DNA from: Egibacteraceae bacterium
GTDB taxonomy: Bacteria > Actinomycetota > Nitriliruptoria > Euzebyales > Egibacteraceae
Direction: 5' to 3'
Assembly: GCA_040905805.1 (NCBI GenBank)
Contig: JBBDQS010000048.1
Span: forward strand, 78,706 to 129,355
Length of the DNA: 50,650 nucleotides
This document shows positions 28,987-35,865 of the stretch, in pieces (positions within the stretch are counted from its first letter, which is position 1; every line of letters begins with the position of its first letter). Position numbers and translations under genes: made by a program. A model generated the notes under the pieces. That model did no database searches and was not told where the DNA came from. It saw only the letters and a program-made list of their open reading frames with translations.

Positions 28987-29435
28987 CGGTGGTCTCCTTT
29001 GTCGGTGTCACGGTCGTGGTCGGTCGGTCGGTCGGTGATCGAGACGAGCTCGTCGGCACAACCCCAGCCGGCGCGCTCGTCAGCGGCGGGGAGCTCATCC
29101 ACCATGCGCGTGATGTCATCGCGCAGGCTGGCCAGACCGGCCATCTCCTCCTCGATCTCGGTGAGGCGTGCTGCGAGCAGCTCGCGGGTGTGCCCACAGG
29201 GGCACTGGCCCCGCTCGCGGATGGACAGCAGCTCGCTGATCTCGTCGAGCCGCAGTCCGAAGCGCTGCGACCGCTTGATGAACCGCACGCGCTCCTCGGC
29301 GGCCTCGTCGTACAGGCGGTAGCCGCCTTGACTGCGCCTCGGTTCGGGCAGGAGCCCGATGCGCTCGTAGTAGCGCAGCGCGGACGCCGTGCTGCCGACG
29401 CGTTCAGCTAGCTTGGAGACGGTGAGGTCGTTCAT
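28983..29435 (-). CDS. MerR-family metal-responsive regulator
   Basis: 150-aa MerR regulator: helix-turn-helix and wing VSKLAERVGSTASALRYYERIGLLPEPRRSQGGYR, then a long dimerisation helix and the effector loop RERGQCPCGHTRELL. CPCGHT resembles the Cys loop of ZntR/CadR/MerR-type heavy-metal sensors rather than the copper CueR type. A C-terminal Cys (GWGCADELV) may add a ligand. ATG at 29435. The perfect operator upstream and the overlapping metallothionein-like gene point to self-regulated metal resistance. Confidence 0.85.
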   Translation of the reverse strand: MNDLTVSKLAERVGSTASALRYYERIGLLPEPRRSQGGYRLYDEAAEERVRFIKRSQRFGLRLDEISELLSIRERGQCPCGHTRELLAARLTEIEEEMAGLASLRDDITRMVDELPAADERAGWGCADELVSITDRPTDHDRDTDKGDHR

Positions 29436-29442
29436 GGAGCCC

Positions 29443-29474
29443 ACGATACGCCTTGAACGTGGGTTCAAGGTCAA
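29443..29474 (-). promoter_or_regulatory. MerR-type promoter with perfect dyad operator
   Basis: The dyad CCTTGAAC-GTGG-GTTCAAGG (29451-29470) lies between -35 TTGACC (29474-29469) and -10 TATCGT (29448-29443) on the minus strand. The 20-bp spacing is the over-long spacing that MerR activators correct by twisting DNA. Confidence 0.8.
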
Positions 29475-29500
29475 CCCCGGAAGCAAAAAAGTCCCGGAAG

Positions 29501-29621
29501 CAGGCTGTCGCAAAATGCTGGTACCGCACGGGTCGAACCGCAAGATGCAAACATCCCCTGGCGATCCGGCACAACATGTGGGGTGAGCGCCCATCCCGCT
29601 TGGTCATTTTGCGACAGCCTG
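29501..29621. mobile_element. MITE-like element with 17-bp inverted repeats
   Basis: CAGGCTGTCGCAAAATG (29501-29517) is the exact reverse complement of 29605-29621. The 121-bp unit has no coding capacity and is flanked by GAAG on both sides (29497-29500, 29622-29625), a probable 4-bp target duplication. Its removal restores a second tandem copy of the 17-bp unit CCCGGAAGCAAAAAAGT. Confidence 0.65.
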
Positions 29622-29628
29622 GAAGCAA

Positions 29629-29649
29629 AAAAGTTGGCTCCTGTGAACG
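29629..29649. repeat. 21-bp direct repeat, copy 1
   Basis: Starts AAAAGTTGGCTCC and ends TGTGAACG. An identical copy lies at 30199-30219, 570 bp away in the same orientation. It may be the end sequence of an unrecognised element. Confidence 0.7.
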
Positions 29650-29880
29650 GCCCGCTGTTCACGCGGGTTCCACGCGGTCGCGCAGGCGATCCGAGCCCCT
29701 ACTTCTTGGGGTGGGTGGGCCCAGCGGCGTCTCCGTAGACGGCGCCGCACCTGGCCGACTCCCGAATGCGCCGAGGTCGGCGACGACGGCCCAGGGTGGT
29801 GGAAGGCGTGCGCGCAGGCGCTGCGCACGGCCCGTTCAGGCCCTGACCACCAAGGCCCGCTGCCGGTGGCCGGCCGCGTC

Positions 29881-30064
29881 GCCGGGCCAGTGCGCCACCT
29901 GGGAGGTGGTCGCGTCGCCAGGCCACTTCCCCGGGCGAGTGGCCGGGCCAGTGCACCGCTTTGAAGGTGGTCGCGTGGCCAGGCCCACTTCCCCGGGCGA
30001 GTGGCCGGGCCAGTGCACCAATCTGGAGGTGGTCGCGTGGCCAGGCCACTTCCCCGGCGATAGT
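29881..30064. repeat. Three tandem 61/62-bp repeats
   Basis: Units begin at 29881, 29942 and 30004 with GCCGGGCCAGTGC and share GGTGGTCGCGT and GGCCACTTCCCCGG. Eight to eleven bases in the middle differ between units. GGCCACT and AGTGGCC at the junctions can pair into hairpins. The unit is too long and the variable part too short for a CRISPR array. Confidence 0.75.
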
Positions 30065-30198
30065 GGTGGTCCTCGCGGAGGCGGCATGGCAGGCTACCCC
30101 AGCATCGCGCCGTGTCGGCGAAGGTCGCGGGTTTCCGCGACCGGGCTACAAGGGCACGGCGAGACGCTCGGTGAACCCACGGATCGTTGAGAAGACCC

Positions 30199-30219
30199 AA
30201 AAGTTGGCTCCTGTGAACG
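30199..30219. repeat. 21-bp direct repeat, copy 2
   Basis: Identical to 29629-29649 and followed by a different sequence. Confidence 0.7.
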
Positions 30220-30355
30220 ACCGTGGGTGGGTTTGGCCCCGCTGGCCAGTGTGACGCCGCCTGTGGCCTGCGTGTCCGGCTGTGCGCAAGCGCTGGCTTG
30301 GGAGGCCGCAGTACTTCCAGGGCGCAAGCAGCTGGTCGGCGCCGTCCTGGGTGTG

Positions 30356-30431
30356 GAGTGGACACTTTTCTGGTTGAGCACCCGGATATATCAGGATGTA
30401 TCGGTGTCTCGAACCCGATAAGTGTCCACTC
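30356..30431. repeat. 76-bp palindromic (MITE-like) element
   Basis: GAGTGGACACTT (30356-30367) is the exact reverse complement of 30420-30431. The interior also pairs imperfectly (GGTTGAGCACCCGG against GGTGTCTCGAACC; ATATATC against GATGTAT), so the whole unit can fold into one long hairpin. It is AT-richer than its surroundings. Confidence 0.6.
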
Positions 30432-30513
30432 GATCACCTGGTCGGGCGGGCGCAGCGCTGCGCGGGACGCACACTGCGGGCCGGGCACGCCGCCCGCCCC
30501 TGCCGGTGGCCGG

Positions 30514-30549
30514 CAGCAGCCCGGCTGTACGCAGCAGCCCGGCTGTACG
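30514..30549. repeat. 18-bp tandem duplication
   Basis: CAGCAGCCCGGCTGTACG occurs twice head to tail. Confidence 0.8.
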
Positions 30550-30619
30550 CAGCGGCGCAACCACACCCCGATGGTGGGGGTCAGCCGCCGGCGTGTGCCA
30601 CGACCACGACAGGGTCGGG

Positions 30620-31390
30620 TTAGCCGACCGGTGCGACGTCGGCGGGCTCCTCGGCGATGAAGTCGATCACGCGGTCGAGCGCGATCCGCACGGCGTCGGG
30701 CGGGTTCGTCGTGACCGCCGATCCGTCGCGGTCGGCGTCGGTCACGCCGGAGTCCATCGGGATGACCCCCGCCAACGGGACGCGGTACTCCGCGGCGATC
30801 TCGGCGAAGAACTCCGCGTCGTCGGGCAGGCGGGCCTTGTTGCCGACGCCGTAGACCCTGGGGATGCCGAGCTCCTCGGCCAGCGCGATCGTGCGGGCCG
30901 CCGTGATGACCGACTTGCGGCTGGGCTCCATGATCACGAGCAGCACGTCGGCGTAGGCGAGGGTGCCACCGGATCGGCTGAGGTGCTCCAGGCCGGCCTC
31001 CATGTCCACGAGGGTCACGTCGGCCTGCTCGGCGAGGACCTCGCCGAGGAAGTTGCGCACCGACGCGTGCCCCGAGCAGGTGCAGCCCGCGCCCGCCTCC
31101 ACCACCCGGATCGCCGAGAGCAGGATCGGACCCGCCGGTGTCTCGCGGCCGTACTTGTCGATGACCTCCTGGGAGGTCATGTCGCCGTCGGTGCCGACGA
31201 TGAGCCCGCGGGGCAGGACCGGCACCGCCTCCATGTCGTCCCAGCTGAGGCCGAGCGACATGCCGAGGTTCGGGTTCGAGTCCGTGTCGATCGCGATGAC
31301 GCGATCTCCGCGCGCGGCGTACGCCTGCGCGATGAGTGCGGAGGAGGTGGTCTTGCCCACGCCACCCTTGCCGACGATTCCGAGTTTCAT
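30620..31390 (-). CDS. CooC-type nickel-insertion ATPase
   Basis: 256-aa CooC-like SIMIBI ATPase, the type that delivers Ni to carbon monoxide dehydrogenase or similar enzymes after ATP-driven dimerisation. Walker A is VGKGGVGKTTSSA; DTDSNPNLGMSLGL follows. The metal-binding CxC is intact (AGAGC103-T-C105SGH), then VTLVDMEAGLEHLSRSG and VIMEPSRKSV. It is the full-cysteine counterpart of the TGA-containing ATPase at 27921. Start ATG at 31390 with GAGGAG upstream. It is divergent from the small membrane-protein cassette beginning at 31577. The target enzyme is not in the window. Confidence 0.88.
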   Translation of the reverse strand: MKLGIVGKGGVGKTTSSALIAQAYAARGDRVIAIDTDSNPNLGMSLGLSWDDMEAVPVLPRGLIVGTDGDMTSQEVIDKYGRETPAGPILLSAIRVVEAGAGCTCSGHASVRNFLGEVLAEQADVTLVDMEAGLEHLSRSGGTLAYADVLLVIMEPSRKSVITAARTIALAEELGIPRVYGVGNKARLPDDAEFFAEIAAEYRVPLAGVIPMDSGVTDADRDGSAVTTNPPDAVRIALDRVIDFIAEEPADVAPVG

Positions 31391-31576
31391 AGGTTTCTCC
31401 TCGCCACCGGTGTACGACGCCCGACCCCTCGACGGTACCACGAGCATGCCCGATGGTGCCGGGCTGAGCCCCTACACAGTGGCGGCGATGTGTGCCATCA
31501 TTGGGGAGTAGTCCGAGCCGAACGTGTCCCGGCAGCGAACCGGCCCGGGGAGAGCTTCGAGGAAGGGGTGACCGGC

Positions 31577-31825
31577 GTGGTCCTGTGGTGGATCGCCAAC
31601 GCGACCGCCCTGCTGGTCGTCATCCCCTTGGTGGTGCTCCTCGCCAACCGGGTCATCGCCCAGGCGCTTGAGGTCCGCCAGTACGCCGACGAGATCCTGG
31701 AGCACGGCGTCCGCCTCACCGGCACCCTGGATCCCCTGCCTGCCCTTGCCGACACGCGCACCGCGGTGGCGGAGGCCGGGGAACACGCCGGCCGGTACGT
31801 GACGGCGCTGCACCGCTTGATCTGA
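31577..31825 (+). CDS. Small single-pass membrane protein, LWW type
   Basis: 82-aa protein starting MVLWWIANATALLVVIPLVVLL: one N-terminal membrane helix, then a helical cytoplasmic or exterior tail with VRQYADEILEHGVRLTG. It belongs to no family I know but is clearly paralogous to the protein at 49745 (shared LWW start, VVIP in the helix, EIR-Y-D-LEHGV). GTG at 31577 is chosen over 31568 because it matches that paralogue. First gene of a cassette with another small membrane protein and DUF1059. Confidence 0.7.
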   Translation: MVLWWIANATALLVVIPLVVLLANRVIAQALEVRQYADEILEHGVRLTGTLDPLPALADTRTAVAEAGEHAGRYVTALHRLI

Positions 31826-31855
31826 CCGGCACCCACCCGACAGGAGACGCAGCAG

Positions 31856-32107
31856 ATGTCCGCAGCGGCGATCGTCACGCTGATCCTCGCGGGTCTGCTC
31901 GTGGGTGCGCTGGCCTTCTACCTGACGTGGGTCGTCATGATCGTCAACCACGTCAACGACACGCTCGGCAAGGTGACGTTCGGGGTCCGGTCCATCGCCC
32001 ATCGCACGGGTCCGGTCGGCCCGGCGCTCACCGACGTCAACGGCAACCTCACGGCGGTCGCAGAGGCCCTCGAGGGCGTCGCCGACGCCGTCACCGCCGA
32101 TACGTGA
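31856..32107 (+). CDS. Small single-pass membrane protein, NHVN type
   Basis: 83-aa protein: membrane helix at about 5-30 (VTLILAGLLVGALAFYLTWVV), then IVNHVNDTLGKVTFGVRSIAHR and an amphipathic helical tail. Paralogous to 50004 (VTLI, IYLT, LNHVN, GVRAIA) and more distantly to 49467. ATG with AGGAGACG upstream. Function unknown; the same partner genes recur at the other locus. Confidence 0.7.
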   Translation: MSAAAIVTLILAGLLVGALAFYLTWVVMIVNHVNDTLGKVTFGVRSIAHRTGPVGPALTDVNGNLTAVAEALEGVADAVTADT

Positions 32108-32147
32108 GCCACCGTGACCGAGTGACACCACGACACAAGGGAGCACC

Positions 32148-32330
32148 ATGAGCGTCGAGCTCGCCTGCGCCGATGTCGGCGTCGCCTGCAGGGCGGTGCA
32201 CCGGGCAGCCAGCAAGGATGAGCTGCTTGCCAAGGTGGCGGCCCATGCCCGCGATCGGCACGGGGTCGTCCTGACCCGGACGCTGATCGACTACGCCGCC
32301 GCAGAAGCCCGCACGACCGCGGGAGGGTGA
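32148..32330 (+). CDS. DUF1059 family small protein (all-cysteine form)
   Basis: 60-aa DUF1059 protein: LACADVGVACRAVHRAASKD, then ELLAKVAAHARDRHGV. Cys7 and Cys14 are the conserved pair that could bind metal or form a disulfide. DUF1059 has no established function. It is a complete paralogue of the TGA-containing gene at 50338, aligning residue for residue at the N-terminus, and follows the same two membrane-protein types. AAGGGAG ribosome site before the ATG. Confidence 0.85.
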   Translation: MSVELACADVGVACRAVHRAASKDELLAKVAAHARDRHGVVLTRTLIDYAAAEARTTAGG

Positions 32331-32334
32331 GCCG

Positions 32335-33225
32335 TTGGCCCCCCCTGTGACCTTCGCCGTCACCACGCGGTCGCGCCTGCGCGGCTTCCACCGGTTCCCG
32401 CAGATGTTCTACCACTCGCGCAAGATCCGCCGGCAGCTGGAGGAGACGCCGGGATGCGTGCGGTTCGCCAGCATCATCGCCGGTCCGCGCGAGTTCTGGA
32501 CCATCACCGCGTGGGAGACCCGGGACAAGATGCTCGACTTCATGCGGTCGGGGGCCCACGAGGACATCATGTGGCTCTTCGGCAAGTGGCTGGAGTCCTT
32601 CTGGCTGATGCGGTGGCGGCCGACGGAGGAGGAGGTGGGCACGTGGAACGACGCCACGCTCGGTCCACGCGACGACGGTCGACGCAAGTCGCGTCCGCGC
32701 ACGCCGCAGGAGCAGGCCGCGCTCGAGGCCGCGCTGGAGGCGCTGCCGGTGCTGAAGGCCTCGGCCGGCCCTGACGGCAACCCGACGTACGACTCGTCCC
32801 CGGCGGCTCGCCGCCACCGCCGCGCGGTGAGCGGTGCGGGCTCGATCGTGCTGCGCATCGAGGCGCGACCGGGGCAGACGTTCCGGGCGTGGCGGGAGAT
32901 GCGGCGGGTCGGGCGGCGGCTGCAGGCCGACGAGGCCGTGCTGCGCAGCGTCACGGGCTTCTCCGGGCTGAACGACCACTACGCGCTGGCCGTGCTGCGC
33001 GACGAGGAAGCCTGCTCGCGGTTCCTGGCGGACGTGAAGCAACGCCAGATGCACGAGCGGTGGGGCGAGGCCTGCTGGATGATGCGCTGGAAGCCCGAGA
33101 ACGAGTTCGGGCACTGGGACACGTTGCGGTTGCGACGCGAACCGCTGGGCACCGGCGGGTCCGCCATCCCCGTGCCGGAGGCTGCGGCGCGCGCGGCGGT
33201 CGTGCCCGGGGAGGGCGACGCGTAG
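32335..33225 (+). CDS. Protein with two dimeric alpha/beta-barrel-like (DUF3291/ABM-like) domains
   Basis: 296-aa soluble protein with an internal duplication. Each half has a strand, then a helix with WETRDKMLDFMRSGAH or LRDEEACSRFLADVKQ, and ends in SFWLMRWRPTEEEVGTWN or ACWMMRWKPENEFGHWD. This pattern resembles DUF3291/spheroidene-monooxygenase-like ferredoxin folds, but no activity can be assigned. TTG start at 32335 with GGGAGGG 7 nt upstream, 4 bp after the DUF1059 stop, so it belongs to that operon. Confidence 0.65.
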   Translation: MAPPVTFAVTTRSRLRGFHRFPQMFYHSRKIRRQLEETPGCVRFASIIAGPREFWTITAWETRDKMLDFMRSGAHEDIMWLFGKWLESFWLMRWRPTEEEVGTWNDATLGPRDDGRRKSRPRTPQEQAALEAALEALPVLKASAGPDGNPTYDSSPAARRHRRAVSGAGSIVLRIEARPGQTFRAWREMRRVGRRLQADEAVLRSVTGFSGLNDHYALAVLRDEEACSRFLADVKQRQMHERWGEACWMMRWKPENEFGHWDTLRLRREPLGTGGSAIPVPEAAARAAVVPGEGDA

Positions 33226-33238
33226 CGGCACCGAGGCG

Positions 33239-34051
33239 CTAGTCGGCCTCGAGCCGCTTCAGGCGGTCCACGCCGATGCTGCCGTGCCCGCTGGGCGTCT
33301 TGATCACCAACCCGCCCTGGTCATCGATGTCCGCGGCGGTCCCGACCGCGTCGCCGGCAGGCATGAGCAGCGCCCGAACCCGCGTGCCGAGGGTGCCGCA
33401 CCGGGCCTTGTAGCCCTCCAGCAGTGCCGGCACGCCGGCCTCGTACCACTCGTCCAGTCGACCGAGGATGGCCTCCAGCACCGCCAGGCGTGGCGGGGCG
33501 GCGCCCTGCATCTCCATCGCCAGGCTGGTCACCTGTGGGCGCAGGCCGTCGGGAAAGTCGTCGGGCTCCAAGCCGACGTTCAGGCGCACCGTCAGCACCG
33601 CCGTGTCGATCATCCCCGGACCGAGTTGGGCGTCGACCCGGACTCCACCCACCCCACGCCCACCGACCAACAGGTCGTTCGGCCACTTCAGCGCGACGTC
33701 CATGCCCGTCGCCGCCTCGACCCCCTCGGCGGCGGCCAGGGATGCCAGCAACCACAGCAGGCCCTCGCCGGCAGGGGGGAGCGCCGGACGCAGGACCAGG
33801 GCGAAGGCCAGCGACCGACCCGCCACCGAGACCCAGGTCACCCCGCGCCGGCCCCGCGCGGAGAGCTCGACGTCCATGACCACCAGGGCGCCCTCGGGCG
33901 CGTCCTGCTTCCGCGCCCACCCGAGGGCGAGCGATTCCGCGGAGACGCCGACCCCGAAGTACTGGACCGGGTGACCGAAGGTGCGGTCGGAGCCGAGCGC
34001 GGCCACGATGCGCTCGGCGGAGAGGTCGCCGCCTGCGGGCTCTTCCACCAC
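33239..34051 (-). CDS. Biotin-protein ligase-like protein (BirA catalytic type)
   Basis: 270-aa protein of the BirA/LplA fold without an N-terminal DNA-binding domain, so not a repressor. It retains SARGRRGVTWVS in the place of GRGRRG and LKWPNDLLVGG. However, the position of the catalytic lysine in DRKLAGI is GRGVGGV here, so the lysine is missing, and the first Gly of GRGRRG is Ala. It may be an inactive or altered ligase. GTG start overlaps the upstream stop as TAGTG. Confidence 0.7.
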   Translation of the reverse strand: MVEEPAGGDLSAERIVAALGSDRTFGHPVQYFGVGVSAESLALGWARKQDAPEGALVVMDVELSARGRRGVTWVSVAGRSLAFALVLRPALPPAGEGLLWLLASLAAAEGVEAATGMDVALKWPNDLLVGGRGVGGVRVDAQLGPGMIDTAVLTVRLNVGLEPDDFPDGLRPQVTSLAMEMQGAAPPRLAVLEAILGRLDEWYEAGVPALLEGYKARCGTLGTRVRALLMPAGDAVGTAADIDDQGGLVIKTPSGHGSIGVDRLKRLEAD

Positions 34052-34518
34052 TATCCCGGGCGTGGGATCAGCCGATCGACCTTCCAGCGACCGTCCTCGG
34101 GAGTCATGATCACCGAGCCCGCCGGTATGGACGGTCGCTGGTTGCCGATCGCCACGTCCATCTCGAGCAGGTAGGTCACCCGCACCTGGCGCGTGGTGGA
34201 CTCGGGCTCCGGCTTGGCCTCGTAGGTCATGCGGCTGATCTCCACGGCGCGCAGATCACGACGCAGCCCCTCCAAGAGCTCCTGGTAGTAGGTGTCCAGG
34301 TCCTCCTCGGAGGCGGTCCCCTGCCGGAGGGCGCTCATCAGGTCGAAGGCCATGCCCCGGTCGACGGCGCGGTTGAGCACGTAGGCCCGGGCCTGCTCCG
34401 AGAAGTGCTCCCACACCTCGTGGTGGTCGCCCTTGTCGATAGACGTCAGGAAGCGCTCCGCCGCCGCCTGTGCCTCCGCCAGCTCGTCCTTGGTGATGGC
34501 CTGGCCGTTGTCGGTCAT
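34051..34518 (-). CDS. Hypothetical protein with NTF2-like features
   Basis: 155-aa protein, mostly helical at the N-terminus (ITKDELAEAQAAAERFLTSIDKGDHHEVWEHFS), then strands ending EDGRWKVDRLI. The layout suggests an NTF2-like or DUF4878-type fold, which often binds small ligands, but similarity is weak by eye. No export signal. It lies between the TPR gene and the BirA-like gene, touching the latter, probably in one operon. Confidence 0.6.
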   Translation of the reverse strand: MTDNGQAITKDELAEAQAAAERFLTSIDKGDHHEVWEHFSEQARAYVLNRAVDRGMAFDLMSALRQGTASEEDLDTYYQELLEGLRRDLRAVEISRMTYEAKPEPESTTRQVRVTYLLEMDVAIGNQRPSIPAGSVIMTPEDGRWKVDRLIPRPG

Positions 34519-34543
34519 CGGGCGCCCTTGTCGTGTCGACGGG

Positions 34544-35842
34544 TCATGGCCGTTCGTATCCGAGGGATTCCAGGGTGTCGCGCACCCGCATGCGCTGGGG
34601 GGCCAGCAGCTCGTTGGCGATGGCGTACTCCATGATCTCGCCCGCGGCCTCGCGCGCCTCGTCGGATGGCAGGAACCCGTGCGCGAACATGCGGGCCTGG
34701 AGCGCCGCGACCAGCAGGTCGTCGGGCAGCTCCATCAGGACGTCGAGCCAGGTCGCGGTGATCCGCAGCGCCTGCTCCCGTTCGAGGTTCAGCACCGCGA
34801 CCTCCAGCTCGGTGAGCCGCTCGTCGCGTTGCTTCTCCGGCAGCATGAGGAGGTCGAGCATGCGCCGGCGGAGCAGGCCGAGGCGCTCGGGCTCCTCGAT
34901 GTCGCCGAGCAGCGCCACGAAGTGCTCGGCCCTGGTGGACTGCTCGCCCCGATCCTCGAGTGCCGCCTCGACGAGCTCCAGGTTGCGAAAGGTCTGGTCC
35001 CGCTGGGGCTTGTGCATGCGGATGTCGAGCACCTGCAGCGCGTCGTGGTAGGACGCGAGCGCCCGGCGCATGGACGTGATGTCAGCCTGCTGGGCGTGGG
35101 CCAGGCCCAGGTTGTTCTTGGCCAGGGCGTACTGGAAGGGGTATCGCTGGCGCGTGAAGACCCCGAGCGACTCCTCGAACGCCGACGCAGCCTGCTGGCT
35201 GCGGCCGAGGGCGGTCAGCGAGACACCACGGGCGTGCTGCAGGAGTGCCCACTGGTAGGGCAGCTCCTCGTCGTCGGTCTCCCCGATCGCGTCCTCGTAC
35301 GTCTGCACCGCGGCCTCGTGGTCGCCACCGGCCGCTTGGGCCTGCCCCAGGTTGTGGCGCGCCATCGCGCCCTGGCGTGGTTCCCCGGCGGCGGCGAAGA
35401 TCTCCACGGCCTGCCGCAGGTTGCCCACCGCCTGCTCGTGCTGGCCGAGGTCGCTGCGGGCCAGACCGACGTTGTTGAGCGCCGCGGCGAGCTCGCCGGG
35501 GACGTGGCCTCCTGCGAGCAGGTCGACCGCCCGGGAGCAGGCGTCGATCGCCGCCTGCGGCTCACCGAGCTCGCGCAACGCCGCCCCCAGCGCGTTCTGC
35601 ACGCGGGCGTGCTCGACGGGGAAGCGGTGCGGGCCGAAGAGGCTCGCCGCCTGCCGGTAGGACGCCACGGCTCGGGAGAGGTTCATCCGCCGGTCGCCCG
35701 AGGGCAGCTCGGCGTAGGCCAGACCGATCGAGTGCCGTAGCGAGGCATGCTCGAGCGGACGGGCGGCGCGCGGCGTGGCCTTCAGTCGGGCTTCGAGCTC
35801 TGCGAGCTGCTGCTCAGGCGTCGTCGGGGCCGTCATCTCCAT
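34544..35842 (-). CDS. Tetratricopeptide repeat protein
   Basis: 432-aa soluble TPR protein. At least five repeats run from about 40 to 260 (ALGAALRELGEPQAAIDACSRAV, AALNNVGLARSDLGQHEQAV, ARHNLGQAQAAGGDHEAAV, LAKNNLGLAHAQ). A helical C-terminal region rich in Leu, Glu and Arg has no recognised domain. It should be a protein-protein interaction scaffold; no enzymatic part is seen. On the minus strand TACTCT (35854-35849) lies 6 nt before the ATG at 35842, suggesting a leaderless mRNA; ATG 35836 is an alternative. Confidence 0.8.
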   Translation of the reverse strand: MEMTAPTTPEQQLAELEARLKATPRAARPLEHASLRHSIGLAYAELPSGDRRMNLSRAVASYRQAASLFGPHRFPVEHARVQNALGAALRELGEPQAAIDACSRAVDLLAGGHVPGELAAALNNVGLARSDLGQHEQAVGNLRQAVEIFAAAGEPRQGAMARHNLGQAQAAGGDHEAAVQTYEDAIGETDDEELPYQWALLQHARGVSLTALGRSQQAASAFEESLGVFTRQRYPFQYALAKNNLGLAHAQQADITSMRRALASYHDALQVLDIRMHKPQRDQTFRNLELVEAALEDRGEQSTRAEHFVALLGDIEEPERLGLLRRRMLDLLMLPEKQRDERLTELEVAVLNLEREQALRITATWLDVLMELPDDLLVAALQARMFAHGFLPSDEAREAAGEIMEYAIANELLAPQRMRVRDTLESLGYERP

Positions 35843-35865
35843 GGGAGGAGAGTACCCGCCGACCG

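Larger units (their letters stand above)
29436..30619. other. Non-coding, repeat-rich region of about 1.2 kb
   Basis: No credible gene: open frames here are repetitive, lack ribosome sites and match nothing. Contents are the MerR operator, two 14-bp direct repeats GGAAGCAAAAAAGT (29479-29492, 29621-29634), a MITE-like element, three 61/62-bp tandem repeats, two copies of a 21-bp sequence (29629-29649, 30199-30219), a 76-bp hairpin element and an 18-bp tandem pair. It looks like an accumulation site for small mobile or repeat elements. Confidence 0.7.

Noticed and set aside
29881-30064. Possible CRISPR array
   Set aside because: The repeat part is about 50 bp and the variable part only 8-11 bp, with three units and no cas genes.
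29453-30566. Open frames of 245 and 320 codons across the repeat region
   Set aside because: They consist of translated tandem repeats, lack ribosome sites and run through inverted-repeat elements; no domain is recognisable.
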